This document shows positions 38,659-47,943 of a stretch of 64,000 bases of DNA, piece by piece. This DNA comes from Candidatus Faecalibacterium intestinigallinarum. Lineage in GTDB: Bacteria > Bacillota > Clostridia > Oscillospirales > Ruminococcaceae. The notes under the pieces were generated by a model. The model had not been told where the DNA came from. It ran no database searches and worked only from the letters and a program-made list of their open reading frames with translations. Position 1 is the first letter of the stretch. Each line of letters starts with the position of its first letter. Made by a program: the position numbers and the translations under genes. The DNA lies in assembly GCA_019113345.1 (NCBI GenBank), contig DXHQ01000078.1, positions 28,783 through 92,782 of the forward strand, given 5' to 3'.

Positions 38659-39590
38659 AAAACCAAGAGAAAAACGAAAACCTTCAGTTTTCCAATCAAT
38701 ACAACATCCAGTGGTTTCCGGGACATATGGCCCGGACACTGCGGGTGATGGAACAGGAGATCCAGCACGTGGACGCCAGCCTGATCCTGCTGGACGCCCG
38801 GATCCCGCTGTCCAGCCTCAACCCGGAGATCGAGCGGATCACCGCCCGCAAGCCCCGGCTCTACGCGCTGAACAAGGCGGACCTGGCTGACCCTGCCGTC
38901 ACCGAGGCGTGGATCCGCTACTTCCGCTCGGCCGACGCCGGGTGCGTGGCCATCAACGCCAAGAGCAAGGGCGGCGCCGCCGCCGTCCGCGCCGCCATCG
39001 AAAAGGAGCTGTCCGGCCTGCTGGCCCGGCGGCAGGCCCGCGGCATGGGCGGGGCCAAGACCCAGGTCATGCTCTGCGGCATCCCGAATGTGGGCAAGTC
39101 CACCTTCATCAACACCTTTGCCGGGTCGGTGCGGGCCAAGGCCGCCGACCGCCCCGGCGTCACCAAGGGCAAGCAGTGGGTCTCGACCGACAAGTTCGAC
39201 CTGCTGGACATGCCGGGCGTGCTGTGGAAAAAGTTTGACTCCAGGACCATCGCCTCCAACCTGGCCTTCATCGGCTCGATCAAGGACGATATCCTGGACG
39301 TGGAAGAGCTGGCCATGAACCTGCTGGACGAGGTGCGGCAGAATTACCCCGATCTGGTGGCCAGCCGCTACAAGCTGGACGCCGAAACGCTGGCGCTGCC
39401 CCCCTACGAGCTGCTGGAGGCCATCGGCCGCAGGCGCGGGCTGCTGGTGCGGGGCGGCGAAGTGAACACCGAGCGGTGCGCCGTCATGCTGGTGGACGAG
39501 TTCCGGGCCTGCAAGTGGGGCCGGATCACCCTCGAGCGCCCGCCCTGCCGCAGCGATTTGGACGAACCGGAAGGGGAGGACGAGGCATGA
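38655..39590 (+). CDS. Ribosome biogenesis GTPase YlqF/RbgA
   Basis: [18 protein letters not shown]...[23 protein letters not shown]; circularly permuted GTPase motif order. Confidence 0.95.
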   Translation: MKNQEKNENLQFSNQYNIQWFPGHMARTLRVMEQEIQHVDASLILLDARIPLSSLNPEIERITARKPRLYALNKADLADPAVTEAWIRYFRSADAGCVAINAKSKGGAAAVRAAIEKELSGLLARRQARGMGGAKTQVMLCGIPNVGKSTFINTFAGSVRAKAADRPGVTKGKQWVSTDKFDLLDMPGVLWKKFDSRTIASNLAFIGSIKDDILDVEELAMNLLDEVRQNYPDLVASRYKLDAETLALPPYELLEAIGRRRGLLVRGGEVNTERCAVMLVDEFRACKWGRITLERPPCRSDLDEPEGEDEA

Positions 39591-40231
39591 AGCGGCTGTC
39601 TGACGAGGAAATTTCCCGCCCCCTCTACGCCTACGACGACGCCGTCCGGGCCGAAAACGGCTGCTTTGCCGGGGTGGACGAGGCCGGGCGCGGCCCGCTG
39701 TGCGGTCCGGTCTGCGTGGCCGCCTGCATCCTCGACCCCGAAAAACCGGTGTACGGCATCAACGACTCCAAAAAGCTGAGCGAGAAAAAGCGGGAGGCCC
39801 TCTTTGAAGAGATCAAGGCCAAAGCCCTCGCTTACAGCATCATCTTTGTGGGCCCCGAGGTGATCGACCGGGAGAACATCCTGCACGCCACACTCGGCGG
39901 GATGCGCCGGGCGGTGGAAGAGCTGGAGATCACCCCCCATCTGGTCCTGGTGGACGGCAACCGCTGCCCCGAGGGCCTCGCCATGCCGGCGCAGCCGGTG
40001 GTCAAGGGAGATGCGGCCAGCGCCAGCATCGGCGCGGCGTCCATTTTGGCCAAGGTCAGCCGGGACCGCTATATGCTCGAGCTGGACCGGCAGTACCCCC
40101 AGTACCAGCTGGCCAAGCACAAGGGCTACCCCACCAAGCTGCACTACGAGCTGATCGAGAAGTACGGCATCCAGCCCTTTTACCGCCGCAGCTTTTTGAA
40201 AAAGCAGGGCTACTGGCCGGAGGGCAGGTGA
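39587..40231 (+). CDS. rnhB: Ribonuclease HII
   Basis: [59 protein letters not shown]. Confidence 0.96.
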   Translation: MKRLSDEEISRPLYAYDDAVRAENGCFAGVDEAGRGPLCGPVCVAACILDPEKPVYGINDSKKLSEKKREALFEEIKAKALAYSIIFVGPEVIDRENILHATLGGMRRAVEELEITPHLVLVDGNRCPEGLAMPAQPVVKGDAASASIGAASILAKVSRDRYMLELDRQYPQYQLAKHKGYPTKLHYELIEKYGIQPFYRRSFLKKQGYWPEGR

Positions 40232-40605
40232 TGGACCGGGCCGAGACCGGACGCCGGGGCGAACAGGCCGCTGCCCGCTATTACATCGGGCAGGGCTGCA
40301 CCCTGCTCGCCCGCAACTACCGGATCCGGGAAGGGGAGATCGACCTCATCCTGCGGGACCCCGCGGGGGTCATCGTCTTCTGCGAGGTCAAGACCCGCAC
40401 CGACCGGGACGCGCTCTGCCGGCCGGCGGCCTCGGTGACGGTGGCCAAGCGCCGCCGGATCATCCGGACGGCGCGGCAGTATCTGCAGCAGACAGGCCAG
40501 CAGGAAGTCTTTGCCCGCTTTGACGTGGCCGAGGTGAACCCCCTTGACAGCGGGCGCTGGATGGTACATATTATAAAAGGCGCGTTCGACGCGAGCGCAC
40601 GATAA
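40231..40605 (+). CDS. YraN family protein (UPF0102 nuclease-like)
   Basis: RRGEQAAARYYIGQGCTLLARNYRIREGEIDLILRDPAGVIVFCEVKTR. Confidence 0.92.
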   Translation: MDRAETGRRGEQAAARYYIGQGCTLLARNYRIREGEIDLILRDPAGVIVFCEVKTRTDRDALCRPAASVTVAKRRRIIRTARQYLQQTGQQEVFARFDVAEVNPLDSGRWMVHIIKGAFDASAR

Positions 40606-40632
40606 AGAGATACGGGAAAGGAAAAGGAGCGA

Positions 40633-42099
40633 ATGACGATGCAGTTTTTCAGCACGAGAGACCAGAGCCGGCGGGTGTCCGCCTCCCAGGCCATCGCGCA
40701 GGGCCTGTCCGATGAGGGCGGCCTGTTTGTGCCCGAGCGCTTCCCCCAGGTGGACGCAAAAGCCCTGTGTGCGCTGGATTACCCGGCCATGGCGGCGGCC
40801 GTCCTGAAAGAGTACCTGACCGATTACGACCCCGCCTTTTTGGAAAAGGCCGCGGCCGAGACCTACGGCGAAGCCTTCGGCGGCAAGGCGGGCTTCCTCG
40901 CCCCGGTGGAAGGGGAGATGTGGGCGCTGGAACTGTGGCATGGGCCCACCTGCGCCTTCAAGGATTACGCTTTGCAGCTGATGCCGAAACTGTTGGTGGA
41001 GGCTAAGCGCAACCTTGGCCGGACCGAAAAGACCCTGATCCTGGTGGCCACCAGCGGCGATACCGGCAAGGCCGCCCTCGACGGCTACCACGATATCCCC
41101 GGGGTGGAGATCGCGGTCTTTTACCCCACCGGCGGCACCAGCGAGATCCAGCGGCTGCAGATGGCCACCCAGGAGGGGGCCAACGTCGCGGTCTACGCGG
41201 TGCGCGGCAACTTCGACGACGCCCAGACCGGCGTCAAGCGGGTCTTTGGAGACAAGGCCATCGCCGCCGAACTGGAAAAGCGGAACGTCCGGCTGTCCAG
41301 CGCCAACTCCATCAACTGGGGGCGGCTGGTGCCGCAGATCGTCTATTACTTTGCGGCCTACGCCCAGCTGCTCCGGGCGGGCCGGATCGCCTTCGGCGAG
41401 AAGGTCGACTTCTGCGTCCCGACCGGCAACTTCGGCGACATCCTGGCCGGCTACTACGCCAAGCGGATGGGCCTGCCGGTGGGCCGGCTGGTCTGCGCTT
41501 CCAACCAGAACAACGTCCTGACCGATTTCCTGCGCACCGGCGTCTACACCGCCAAGCGGGAATTCTACAAGACTTCCTCCCCCAGCATGGACATCCTGGT
41601 CTCCTCCAACCTCGAGCGGCTGCTCTACCATGTCACCGGCAGCGACGCCGAGGTGGCCGAATGGATGGCCCAGCTGAGCCGGACCGGGCGCTATACCGTC
41701 CGGCCCGAGACCCTGGCCGCCATCCAGCAGGACTTTGGCTGCGGGTGGGCCGGCGAGGAAGAGGTGGCCGCCGAGATCCGCACCCGCTGGGAGCGGGACG
41801 GCTACCTCTGCGACACCCACACCGCGGTGGCCTTCCATGTGGCCGAGCGGGAAAAGCGGGCGGGGGTGCCGATGGTGGTGCTCTCCACCGCGTCGCCCTT
41901 CAAGTTCCCGCGCAGCGTGCTGGCCGCGCTGGGCAGGCAGGCCCCCGAAAACGACTTCGAGGCCATGCAGGCCCTCGAGCAGGCCACCGGCCGCACCGCC
42001 CCCGCCAGCCTGGCCGCCCTCAAGACCCGGACCGAGCGCTTTGACGCCGTCATCGAGCCGGCGCAGATCGCCGACGTGGCCCTGGGCTATCAGGCATGA
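40633..42099 (+). CDS. thrC: Threonine synthase
   Basis: MQFFSTRDQSRRVSASQAIAQGLSDEGGLFVPERFP; ELWHGPTCAFKDYALQLMP; LVATSGDTGKAALDGY. Confidence 0.95.
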   Translation: MTMQFFSTRDQSRRVSASQAIAQGLSDEGGLFVPERFPQVDAKALCALDYPAMAAAVLKEYLTDYDPAFLEKAAAETYGEAFGGKAGFLAPVEGEMWALELWHGPTCAFKDYALQLMPKLLVEAKRNLGRTEKTLILVATSGDTGKAALDGYHDIPGVEIAVFYPTGGTSEIQRLQMATQEGANVAVYAVRGNFDDAQTGVKRVFGDKAIAAELEKRNVRLSSANSINWGRLVPQIVYYFAAYAQLLRAGRIAFGEKVDFCVPTGNFGDILAGYYAKRMGLPVGRLVCASNQNNVLTDFLRTGVYTAKREFYKTSSPSMDILVSSNLERLLYHVTGSDAEVAEWMAQLSRTGRYTVRPETLAAIQQDFGCGWAGEEEVAAEIRTRWERDGYLCDTHTAVAFHVAEREKRAGVPMVVLSTASPFKFPRSVLAALGRQAPENDFEAMQALEQATGRTAPASLAALKTRTERFDAVIEPAQIADVALGYQA

Positions 42100-42809
42100 C
42101 GGGAAGGGGCGGCGCGCTGTTTGTGCTGGGTGACACCCATCTCTCGCTGGGGGGCGCAAAGCCGATGGACGTCTTTCCCGGGTGGGGCGGCTACCTTGAA
42201 AAGCTGGAGGCCAACTGGCGCAAGCTGGTCAAACCGGAGGACACCGTCGTCCTGGCCGGGGACATCAGCTGGGCCATGCGGCTGGCCGACACCAGAAAGG
42301 ACTTCGCCTTTCTGAACGGCCTGCCGGGCCAAAAGCTCATCATGAAGGGCAATCACGATTACTGGTGGTCCACCGCCAACAAGATGAACGCATTTTTCAA
42401 GGCCGAGGGCTTTGACACCCTGCGCCTGCTGCACAACAACTCCTATACGGTGGGAAACTGGGCCCTGTGCGGAACGCGAGGGTGGCTGTTCGACGCCGGG
42501 GAGCCCCACGACGAAAAGGTGATGAACCGGGAGATCGGCCGGCTGCGCCTCAGCCTGGAGGCCGCCGAGCCGGGGAAGGAAAAGCTGGTCTTTCTCCACT
42601 ACCCGCCGGTCTACACCGGGGCCGACGCGCCCGAGATCGTCGCCGTCCTCAAGGAGTACGGGATCCGGCGGGTCTTTTACGCCCATCTGCACGGCAAGGC
42701 CATCCGCTTTGCGGTGCAGGGGGAGGTGGACGGCATCCGCTACAAGCTGGTCAGCGCCGACGGGCTGCACTTCTGTCCGTATAAAATCACGGAAAATCCC
42801 AAAATGTGA
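42096..42809 (+). CDS. Metallophosphoesterase
   Basis: LFVLGDTHLSLGG; VVLAGDISWAM; LIMKGNHDYWW; YAHLHGKA. Confidence 0.93.
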   Translation: MTGRGGALFVLGDTHLSLGGAKPMDVFPGWGGYLEKLEANWRKLVKPEDTVVLAGDISWAMRLADTRKDFAFLNGLPGQKLIMKGNHDYWWSTANKMNAFFKAEGFDTLRLLHNNSYTVGNWALCGTRGWLFDAGEPHDEKVMNREIGRLRLSLEAAEPGKEKLVFLHYPPVYTGADAPEIVAVLKEYGIRRVFYAHLHGKAIRFAVQGEVDGIRYKLVSADGLHFCPYKITENPKM

Positions 42810-42973
42810 AAAAACAGCTGGCATTTAGGCACGGAACGTGTTATAATAAACGCTGACGCGATTGTCGTACCCAAAGGCGCGTGCGCCGTTTGAGAACAAG
42901 ATGGGCGCGCGGCGCAGATGCGGGGAGAGGATTCCTCTGCCCCAGCACCAATATTTGAGCGGAGGAAAACAAA

Positions 42974-44287
42974 ATGAATCTTATCAAGTGTGAAAAGCTC
43001 GAAAAGAGCATGGCTGAACTGCAGTTTTCGATCGACGCCGAGACCTACAAGGCCGAAGTCCTGAAGGTCTTTAAGACCGAGGGCAAGAAGTACACCGTCC
43101 AGGGCTTCCGCAAGGGCAAGGCCCCCCGCCACCTGATCGAGCGGATGTACGGCCCCGACGTGTTCACCTACGACGCCATCAACAATCTCTTCCCGGCCGA
43201 GTTTGAGGCTGCCGTCAAGGCTGCCGGCATCGAGCCGGTGGGCCGCCCCGAGGTGACCGTGGATTCGGCCAGCGACGACCAGGGCGCCGTCCTGACCGTC
43301 AAGGTCGCCGTCAAGCCCGAGGTCAAACTGGGCGCTTACAGCGGTCTGACCGTCGAGAAAACCGTCCATACTGTTCAGGAGTCGGCTGTGGACGCCGAGC
43401 TCAAGCGTGTGCAGGAGCGCAACGCCCGCGAGCTGACCCGCGAGGGCGCCGCTGAGAACGGCGACATCGTCGACATCGACTTTGAGGGCTTTGCCGACGG
43501 CGTGGCCTTTGAGGGCGGCAAGGCCGAGCACTACCACCTGACCCTGGGCAGCGGCAGCTTCATCCCCGGCTTTGAGGAGCAGATCGTGGGCCACGCCGCC
43601 GGCGAGGAGTTCGACGTCAACGTCACCTTCCCCGAGCAGTACCAGGCCGAGAACCTGGCCGGCAAGCCCGCCGTCTTCAAGATCAAGCTGCACGAGGTCA
43701 AGTACAAGGAGCTGCCCGCTCTGGACGACGAGCTGGCCAAGGACTGCTCCGAGTACGACACCCTGGAGGAGTTCAAGGAGTCCATCCGCAAGTCCAACCA
43801 GGAGCAGCTGGATAAGCAGGACGACCTGGCCGTCGAGAACGCCCTGGTCGACCAGGTCATCGAAGGGATGGAGGCTGAGATCCCCCAGGCTATGTACGAG
43901 GTCCGGATGGACGAGATGGTCAACGATTTCGCCTTCCGCGTCGAGCAGCAGGGCCTGACCCTCGAGAACTACTTGAAGTATATGGGCCAGACGATGGAGC
44001 AGTTCCGCGCTTCCTTCATGCCCCAGGCTGAAAAGCAGGTCAAGATCCGCCTGGCCCTCGAGGCTGTGGCCAATGCCGAGAACATTGAGGCCAGCGAGGA
44101 GGACGTCAGCGCCGAGATCAAGCGGATCGCCGACCAGTACAAGATGGAAGAGGACAAGGTCCGCGAGCTGGTCAACATGGACGAGCTGAAGAAGGACCTG
44201 GCTATCAACAAGGCCATCGACTTCATCAAGAGCCACGCCAATATCGTGGAGAAGGCCGCTGAGGCCGAGCAGACCGACGCCCAGTAA
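42974..44287 (+). CDS. tig: Trigger factor
   Basis: VQGFRKGKAPRHLIERMYGPDVFTYDAINNLFP; PPIase core; C-terminal helical domain; followed by clpP-clpX. Confidence 0.96.
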   Translation: MNLIKCEKLEKSMAELQFSIDAETYKAEVLKVFKTEGKKYTVQGFRKGKAPRHLIERMYGPDVFTYDAINNLFPAEFEAAVKAAGIEPVGRPEVTVDSASDDQGAVLTVKVAVKPEVKLGAYSGLTVEKTVHTVQESAVDAELKRVQERNARELTREGAAENGDIVDIDFEGFADGVAFEGGKAEHYHLTLGSGSFIPGFEEQIVGHAAGEEFDVNVTFPEQYQAENLAGKPAVFKIKLHEVKYKELPALDDELAKDCSEYDTLEEFKESIRKSNQEQLDKQDDLAVENALVDQVIEGMEAEIPQAMYEVRMDEMVNDFAFRVEQQGLTLENYLKYMGQTMEQFRASFMPQAEKQVKIRLALEAVANAENIEASEEDVSAEIKRIADQYKMEEDKVRELVNMDELKKDLAINKAIDFIKSHANIVEKAAEAEQTDAQ

Positions 44288-44340
44288 GGGCGCGGCCGGC
44301 AGGGCGGGGCGATAAGCCCGGCTTTTGCACAATGTTGTTG

Positions 44341-44384
44341 AAATTGACCGATGCGGCGGTTTTGTTTGCCGCATCGGTCAATTT
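44341..44384. terminator. 17-bp perfect stem-loop between tig and clpP (terminator or regulatory hairpin)
   Basis: AAATTGACCGATGCGGC (44341-44357), 10-nt loop, GCCGCATCGGTCAATTT (44368-44384). Confidence 0.7.
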
Positions 44385-44429
44385 TGCAAAATAGAAACCC
44401 TGATTTTGGATTCCAGGAGGCGAACTTTC

Positions 44430-45029
44430 ATGAGTTTTGTTCCTTATGTTGTAGAACAGACGGCCCACGGAGAGCGCTCGTACGACATCTTCTCCCGTCT
44501 TTTGAATGACCGCATCATCGTGCTGAGCGAGGACGTCAACGACACCTCGGCCAGCTTAGTGGTGGCGCAGCTGCTGTACCTGGAGGGGCAGGACCCGGAC
44601 AAGGACATCAGCCTGTATATCAACAGCCCCGGCGGGTCCATCAGCGCCGGCATGGCCATCCACGACACCATGCAGTATATCAAGTGCGACGTGTCCACCA
44701 TCTGCATGGGGATGGCCGCCTCGATGGGCGCCTTCCTGCTGGCAAGCGGCGCCAAGGGCAAGCGGTTCGCGCTGCCCAACTCCGAAATTCTGATCCACCA
44801 GCCCCTGATCGCGGGCGGGCAGGGGGGCGGCCTTGCAGGCCAGGCCACCGACATCAAGATCCACGCCGACCACATCGTCTACCTGCGCGAAAAGCTCAAC
44901 GGCCTGATCAGCGAATACACCGGCCAGCCCATCGAGCGGGTGCGCCAGGACACCGAGCGGGACAACTATATGACCGCCCTCCAGGCCAAGGAGTACGGTC
45001 TGGTCGACGAGGTCATCGCCCACCGCTGA
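44430..45029 (+). CDS. clpP: ATP-dependent Clp protease proteolytic subunit
   Basis: [63 protein letters not shown]. Confidence 0.98.
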   Translation: MSFVPYVVEQTAHGERSYDIFSRLLNDRIIVLSEDVNDTSASLVVAQLLYLEGQDPDKDISLYINSPGGSISAGMAIHDTMQYIKCDVSTICMGMAASMGAFLLASGAKGKRFALPNSEILIHQPLIAGGQGGGLAGQATDIKIHADHIVYLREKLNGLISEYTGQPIERVRQDTERDNYMTALQAKEYGLVDEVIAHR

Positions 45030-45080
45030 AGGACTGTGCGCTGCTGAACGCAGAAATGCACCGTAAAGGAAAGTACAGCT

Positions 45081-46400
45081 ATGGCAAATAACAACAAGAA
45101 CGAGAAAGACCTGGTCTGCAGCTTCTGCGGCAAGCATCAGGACGAAGTCGAGCGGATGATCATCGGGCCCGGCGTCAACATCTGCAGCGAGTGCATCAAC
45201 CTGTGCTACGATCTGCTGGGCGAAAAGCCCGACCGCTCCAGCGGCAGCCGCCCCGCCCGGGGCGGCGCGCCCAGCGCCCGCGCCCGGATGCAGCCGGCGG
45301 TCCCCGCGCCGGTCAACATCCTGACCCCCGAGGAGATCAAGAACGGCCTCGACCAGTACGTCATCGGCCAGGACGAGGCCAAGCGGGTGCTGTCGGTCGA
45401 GGTGTACAACCACTACAAGCGGATCATGAGCGGCAAGGGCAACGACGTCGAGCTGCAGAAGTCGAACGTCCTGCTTCTGGGCCCGTCCGGCGTCGGCAAG
45501 ACCCTGCTGGCCCAGACCCTGGCCCGGATGCTGGGCGTCCCCTTCGCCATCGCCGACGCCACCACCCTGACCGAAGCCGGCTATGTGGGCGAGGACGTCG
45601 AGAACATCCTGCTCAAACTGATCCAGGCGGCGGACTTTGATGTGCAGCGGGCGCAGATCGGCATCATTTACATCGATGAGATCGACAAGATCACCCGCAA
45701 GAGCGAGAACCCCTCCATCACCCGGGACGTGGGCGGCGAGGGGGTGCAGCAGGCCCTGCTCAAGATCATCGAGGGCACGGTCAGCAATGTGCCGCCCCAG
45801 GGCGGCCGCAAGCACCCGCAGCAGGAGTTCATCCAGATCGACACCACCAACATCCTGTTCATCTGCGGCGGCGCCTTCGACGGGCTGGATAAGTACATCC
45901 AGCGCCGCACCGACCGCTCGGCCCTCGGCTTCGGCAGCCCCCTGAAGGACAACTCCGCCGACGCCCAGAAGGCCCTGCTGCGGAAGGTGGAGCCCCACGA
46001 CCTGGTCAAGTTCGGCCTGATCCCCGAGCTGATCGGCCGTCTGCCGGTCATCACGGTGCTGGACGCCCTGGACGAGGAGACCCTGGTCCGGGTGCTGAAA
46101 GAGCCCAAGAACAGCCTGGTCAAGCAGTACAAGGCCCTGATGGGGATGGACAACGTCGACCTCGTCTTTACCGACGAGGCGCTGCGCGCCATCGCCCGCA
46201 AGACCATCGAGCGCAAGACCGGCGCCCGCGGCCTGCGCAGCGTGATGGAGGAACTTTTGATCCCCATCATGTACGCGGTGCCCAGCGACCCCACCATCAT
46301 CCGGGTGACCATCGACCAGGACACCGTGGAGGGCGGCGAGGCCCACATGGAGTACGGCGCGGTCCGCAAACGGTACAAGAATCAGATCGCGGTGAGCTGA
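45081..46400 (+). CDS. clpX: ATP-dependent Clp protease ATP-binding subunit ClpX
   Basis: N-terminal [30 protein letters not shown] zinc finger; [21 protein letters not shown]. Confidence 0.98.
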   Translation: MANNNKNEKDLVCSFCGKHQDEVERMIIGPGVNICSECINLCYDLLGEKPDRSSGSRPARGGAPSARARMQPAVPAPVNILTPEEIKNGLDQYVIGQDEAKRVLSVEVYNHYKRIMSGKGNDVELQKSNVLLLGPSGVGKTLLAQTLARMLGVPFAIADATTLTEAGYVGEDVENILLKLIQAADFDVQRAQIGIIYIDEIDKITRKSENPSITRDVGGEGVQQALLKIIEGTVSNVPPQGGRKHPQQEFIQIDTTNILFICGGAFDGLDKYIQRRTDRSALGFGSPLKDNSADAQKALLRKVEPHDLVKFGLIPELIGRLPVITVLDALDEETLVRVLKEPKNSLVKQYKALMGMDNVDLVFTDEALRAIARKTIERKTGARGLRSVMEELLIPIMYAVPSDPTIIRVTIDQDTVEGGEAHMEYGAVRKRYKNQIAVS

Positions 46401-46401
46401 C

Positions 46402-46444
46402 AAGGCCCCGGCCGGGAACAAAAGACCCCGGCCGGGCCTTTTTT
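46402..46444 (+). terminator. Rho-independent terminator downstream of clpX
   Basis: AAGGCCCCGGCCGGG / CCCCGGCCGGGCCTTTTTTG. Confidence 0.85.
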
Positions 46445-46456
46445 GCGCTAAAATTC

Positions 46457-46485
46457 TTGTTTCTCAAAGCAAAGTGTACTATAAT
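46457..46485 (+). promoter_or_regulatory. Promoter (TTGTTT-N17-TATAAT) upstream of aminotransferase gene
   Basis: Hexamers 46457-46462 and 46480-46485. Confidence 0.65.
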
Positions 46486-46573
46486 AATATAGTCTGGGCC
46501 GGCTTTGCCAACTCTGCCGCCGCGAGGGAGGCGGCACGGGGCCCTGAGAAAGTATGGTAAAGGAGTAAGCGAT

Positions 46574-47854
46574 ATGGCAAATTATCTCGAGATGAGCACC
46601 GAGGCGCTGCAGCAGGAAGAGACCCGGCTGCGCAGCGCCTATCAGAACTACAAGAACATGGGCCTGAAGCTGAACATGGCCCGCGGCAAGCCCGGCCCCC
46701 ACCAGATGGACCTGGCGATGGACCTGTTCAAGACCACCGACTACACCGCCGCCGACGGCACCGACGCCCGCAACTACGGCAACCTGGAGGGCCTGTACGA
46801 GGCCCGGCAGCTGTTCGGCGATGTGATGGGGGTCAAGCCCGAGAACGTCTTTGTGGGCGGCAACTCCAGTTTGCAGCTGATGTATTTCCTGGTCAGCATC
46901 GGGTACACCTTCGGCTTTCCCGAGTCGCCCTGCCCCTGGTCGCAGGTGGAGCGGCCCAAGTTCCTCTGCCCGGTGCCCGGCTACGACCGGCACTTCCGGA
47001 TCACCGAGGAGTTCGGCATCGAGATGATCAACGTCCCCATGACGCCGGAAGGCCCCGATATGGACATGGTGGAAAAGCTGGCCGGCGAGGACCCCTCCAT
47101 CAAGGGCATCTGGTGCGTGCCGCAGTACTCCAACCCCGACGGCTACACCTACAGCGACGAGACGGTCCGCCGCTTTGCCGCCATGAAGACCGCCGCCCCC
47201 GACTTCAAGATCTTCTGGGACGAGGCCTACATCGTCCATCACCTGACCAATGAGATCATCGAGACCCCCGTCCTGCTGGAAGAGAGCAAGCCCTACGGCA
47301 ACGAGGACCGGGTCTTCATGTTCACCTCCACCAGCAAGATCACCTTCCCCGGCGCGGGCGTGTCGGCCCTGGCCTGCAGCGACAACATGATGAAGTACGT
47401 CTGCAAGCGCTTTGAGGTCATGATCATCAGCTACGACAAGATGAACCAGCTGCGCCACGTCCGTTTCCTGAAGAACAAGGCGGGCGTGCTGGCCCACATG
47501 GCCAAGCACCGCCGCCGTCTGGTGCCCTGCTTCGACGCCGTCAAGACCACCTTTGCCCAGCGGCTGACCCCCTGCGGCGACATCGCCCACTGGACCAACC
47601 CCAAGGGCGGCTACTTCATCAGCCTGTATGTGATGCCCGGCTGCGCCAAGCGGGTGGCCCAGCTGTGCAAGGAGGCCGGCCTGGTCCTGACCGGGGCGGG
47701 CGCAGCCTTCCCCTACGGCAAGGACCCCGAGGATTCGCACCTGCGCATCGCGCCCACCTATCCCAGCCTGAGCGAGGTGGAGCAGGCTTCCGAGCTGATG
47801 GCGGTCTGCGTCCGTCTGGCCACCGTCGAGCACCTGCTGGCCGAAAAGGCCTGA
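46574..47854 (+). CDS. Class I/II PLP-dependent aminotransferase
   Basis: NMARGKPGPHQMDLAMDL; DARNYGNLEGLYEARQLFGDVMGVKPENVFVGGNSSLQLM; FTSTSKITFPGAGVSALACS. Confidence 0.9.
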   Translation: MANYLEMSTEALQQEETRLRSAYQNYKNMGLKLNMARGKPGPHQMDLAMDLFKTTDYTAADGTDARNYGNLEGLYEARQLFGDVMGVKPENVFVGGNSSLQLMYFLVSIGYTFGFPESPCPWSQVERPKFLCPVPGYDRHFRITEEFGIEMINVPMTPEGPDMDMVEKLAGEDPSIKGIWCVPQYSNPDGYTYSDETVRRFAAMKTAAPDFKIFWDEAYIVHHLTNEIIETPVLLEESKPYGNEDRVFMFTSTSKITFPGAGVSALACSDNMMKYVCKRFEVMIISYDKMNQLRHVRFLKNKAGVLAHMAKHRRRLVPCFDAVKTTFAQRLTPCGDIAHWTNPKGGYFISLYVMPGCAKRVAQLCKEAGLVLTGAGAAFPYGKDPEDSHLRIAPTYPSLSEVEQASELMAVCVRLATVEHLLAEKA

Positions 47855-47943
47855 GCGCCCTGACCGGGCGCCATAACGCTGCCCATCCGTCCGGGAAACC
47901 GGCGGGCGGGGAGTGAAAAATTTGGGAGGTTTCCAAACAGTTT

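Noticed and set aside
44368-44395. Possible CtsR-like heptad repeat (GGTCAAT...TGCAAAA) upstream of clpP
   Set aside because: Second half does not match GGTCAAA; better explained as an arm of the 17-bp inverted repeat.
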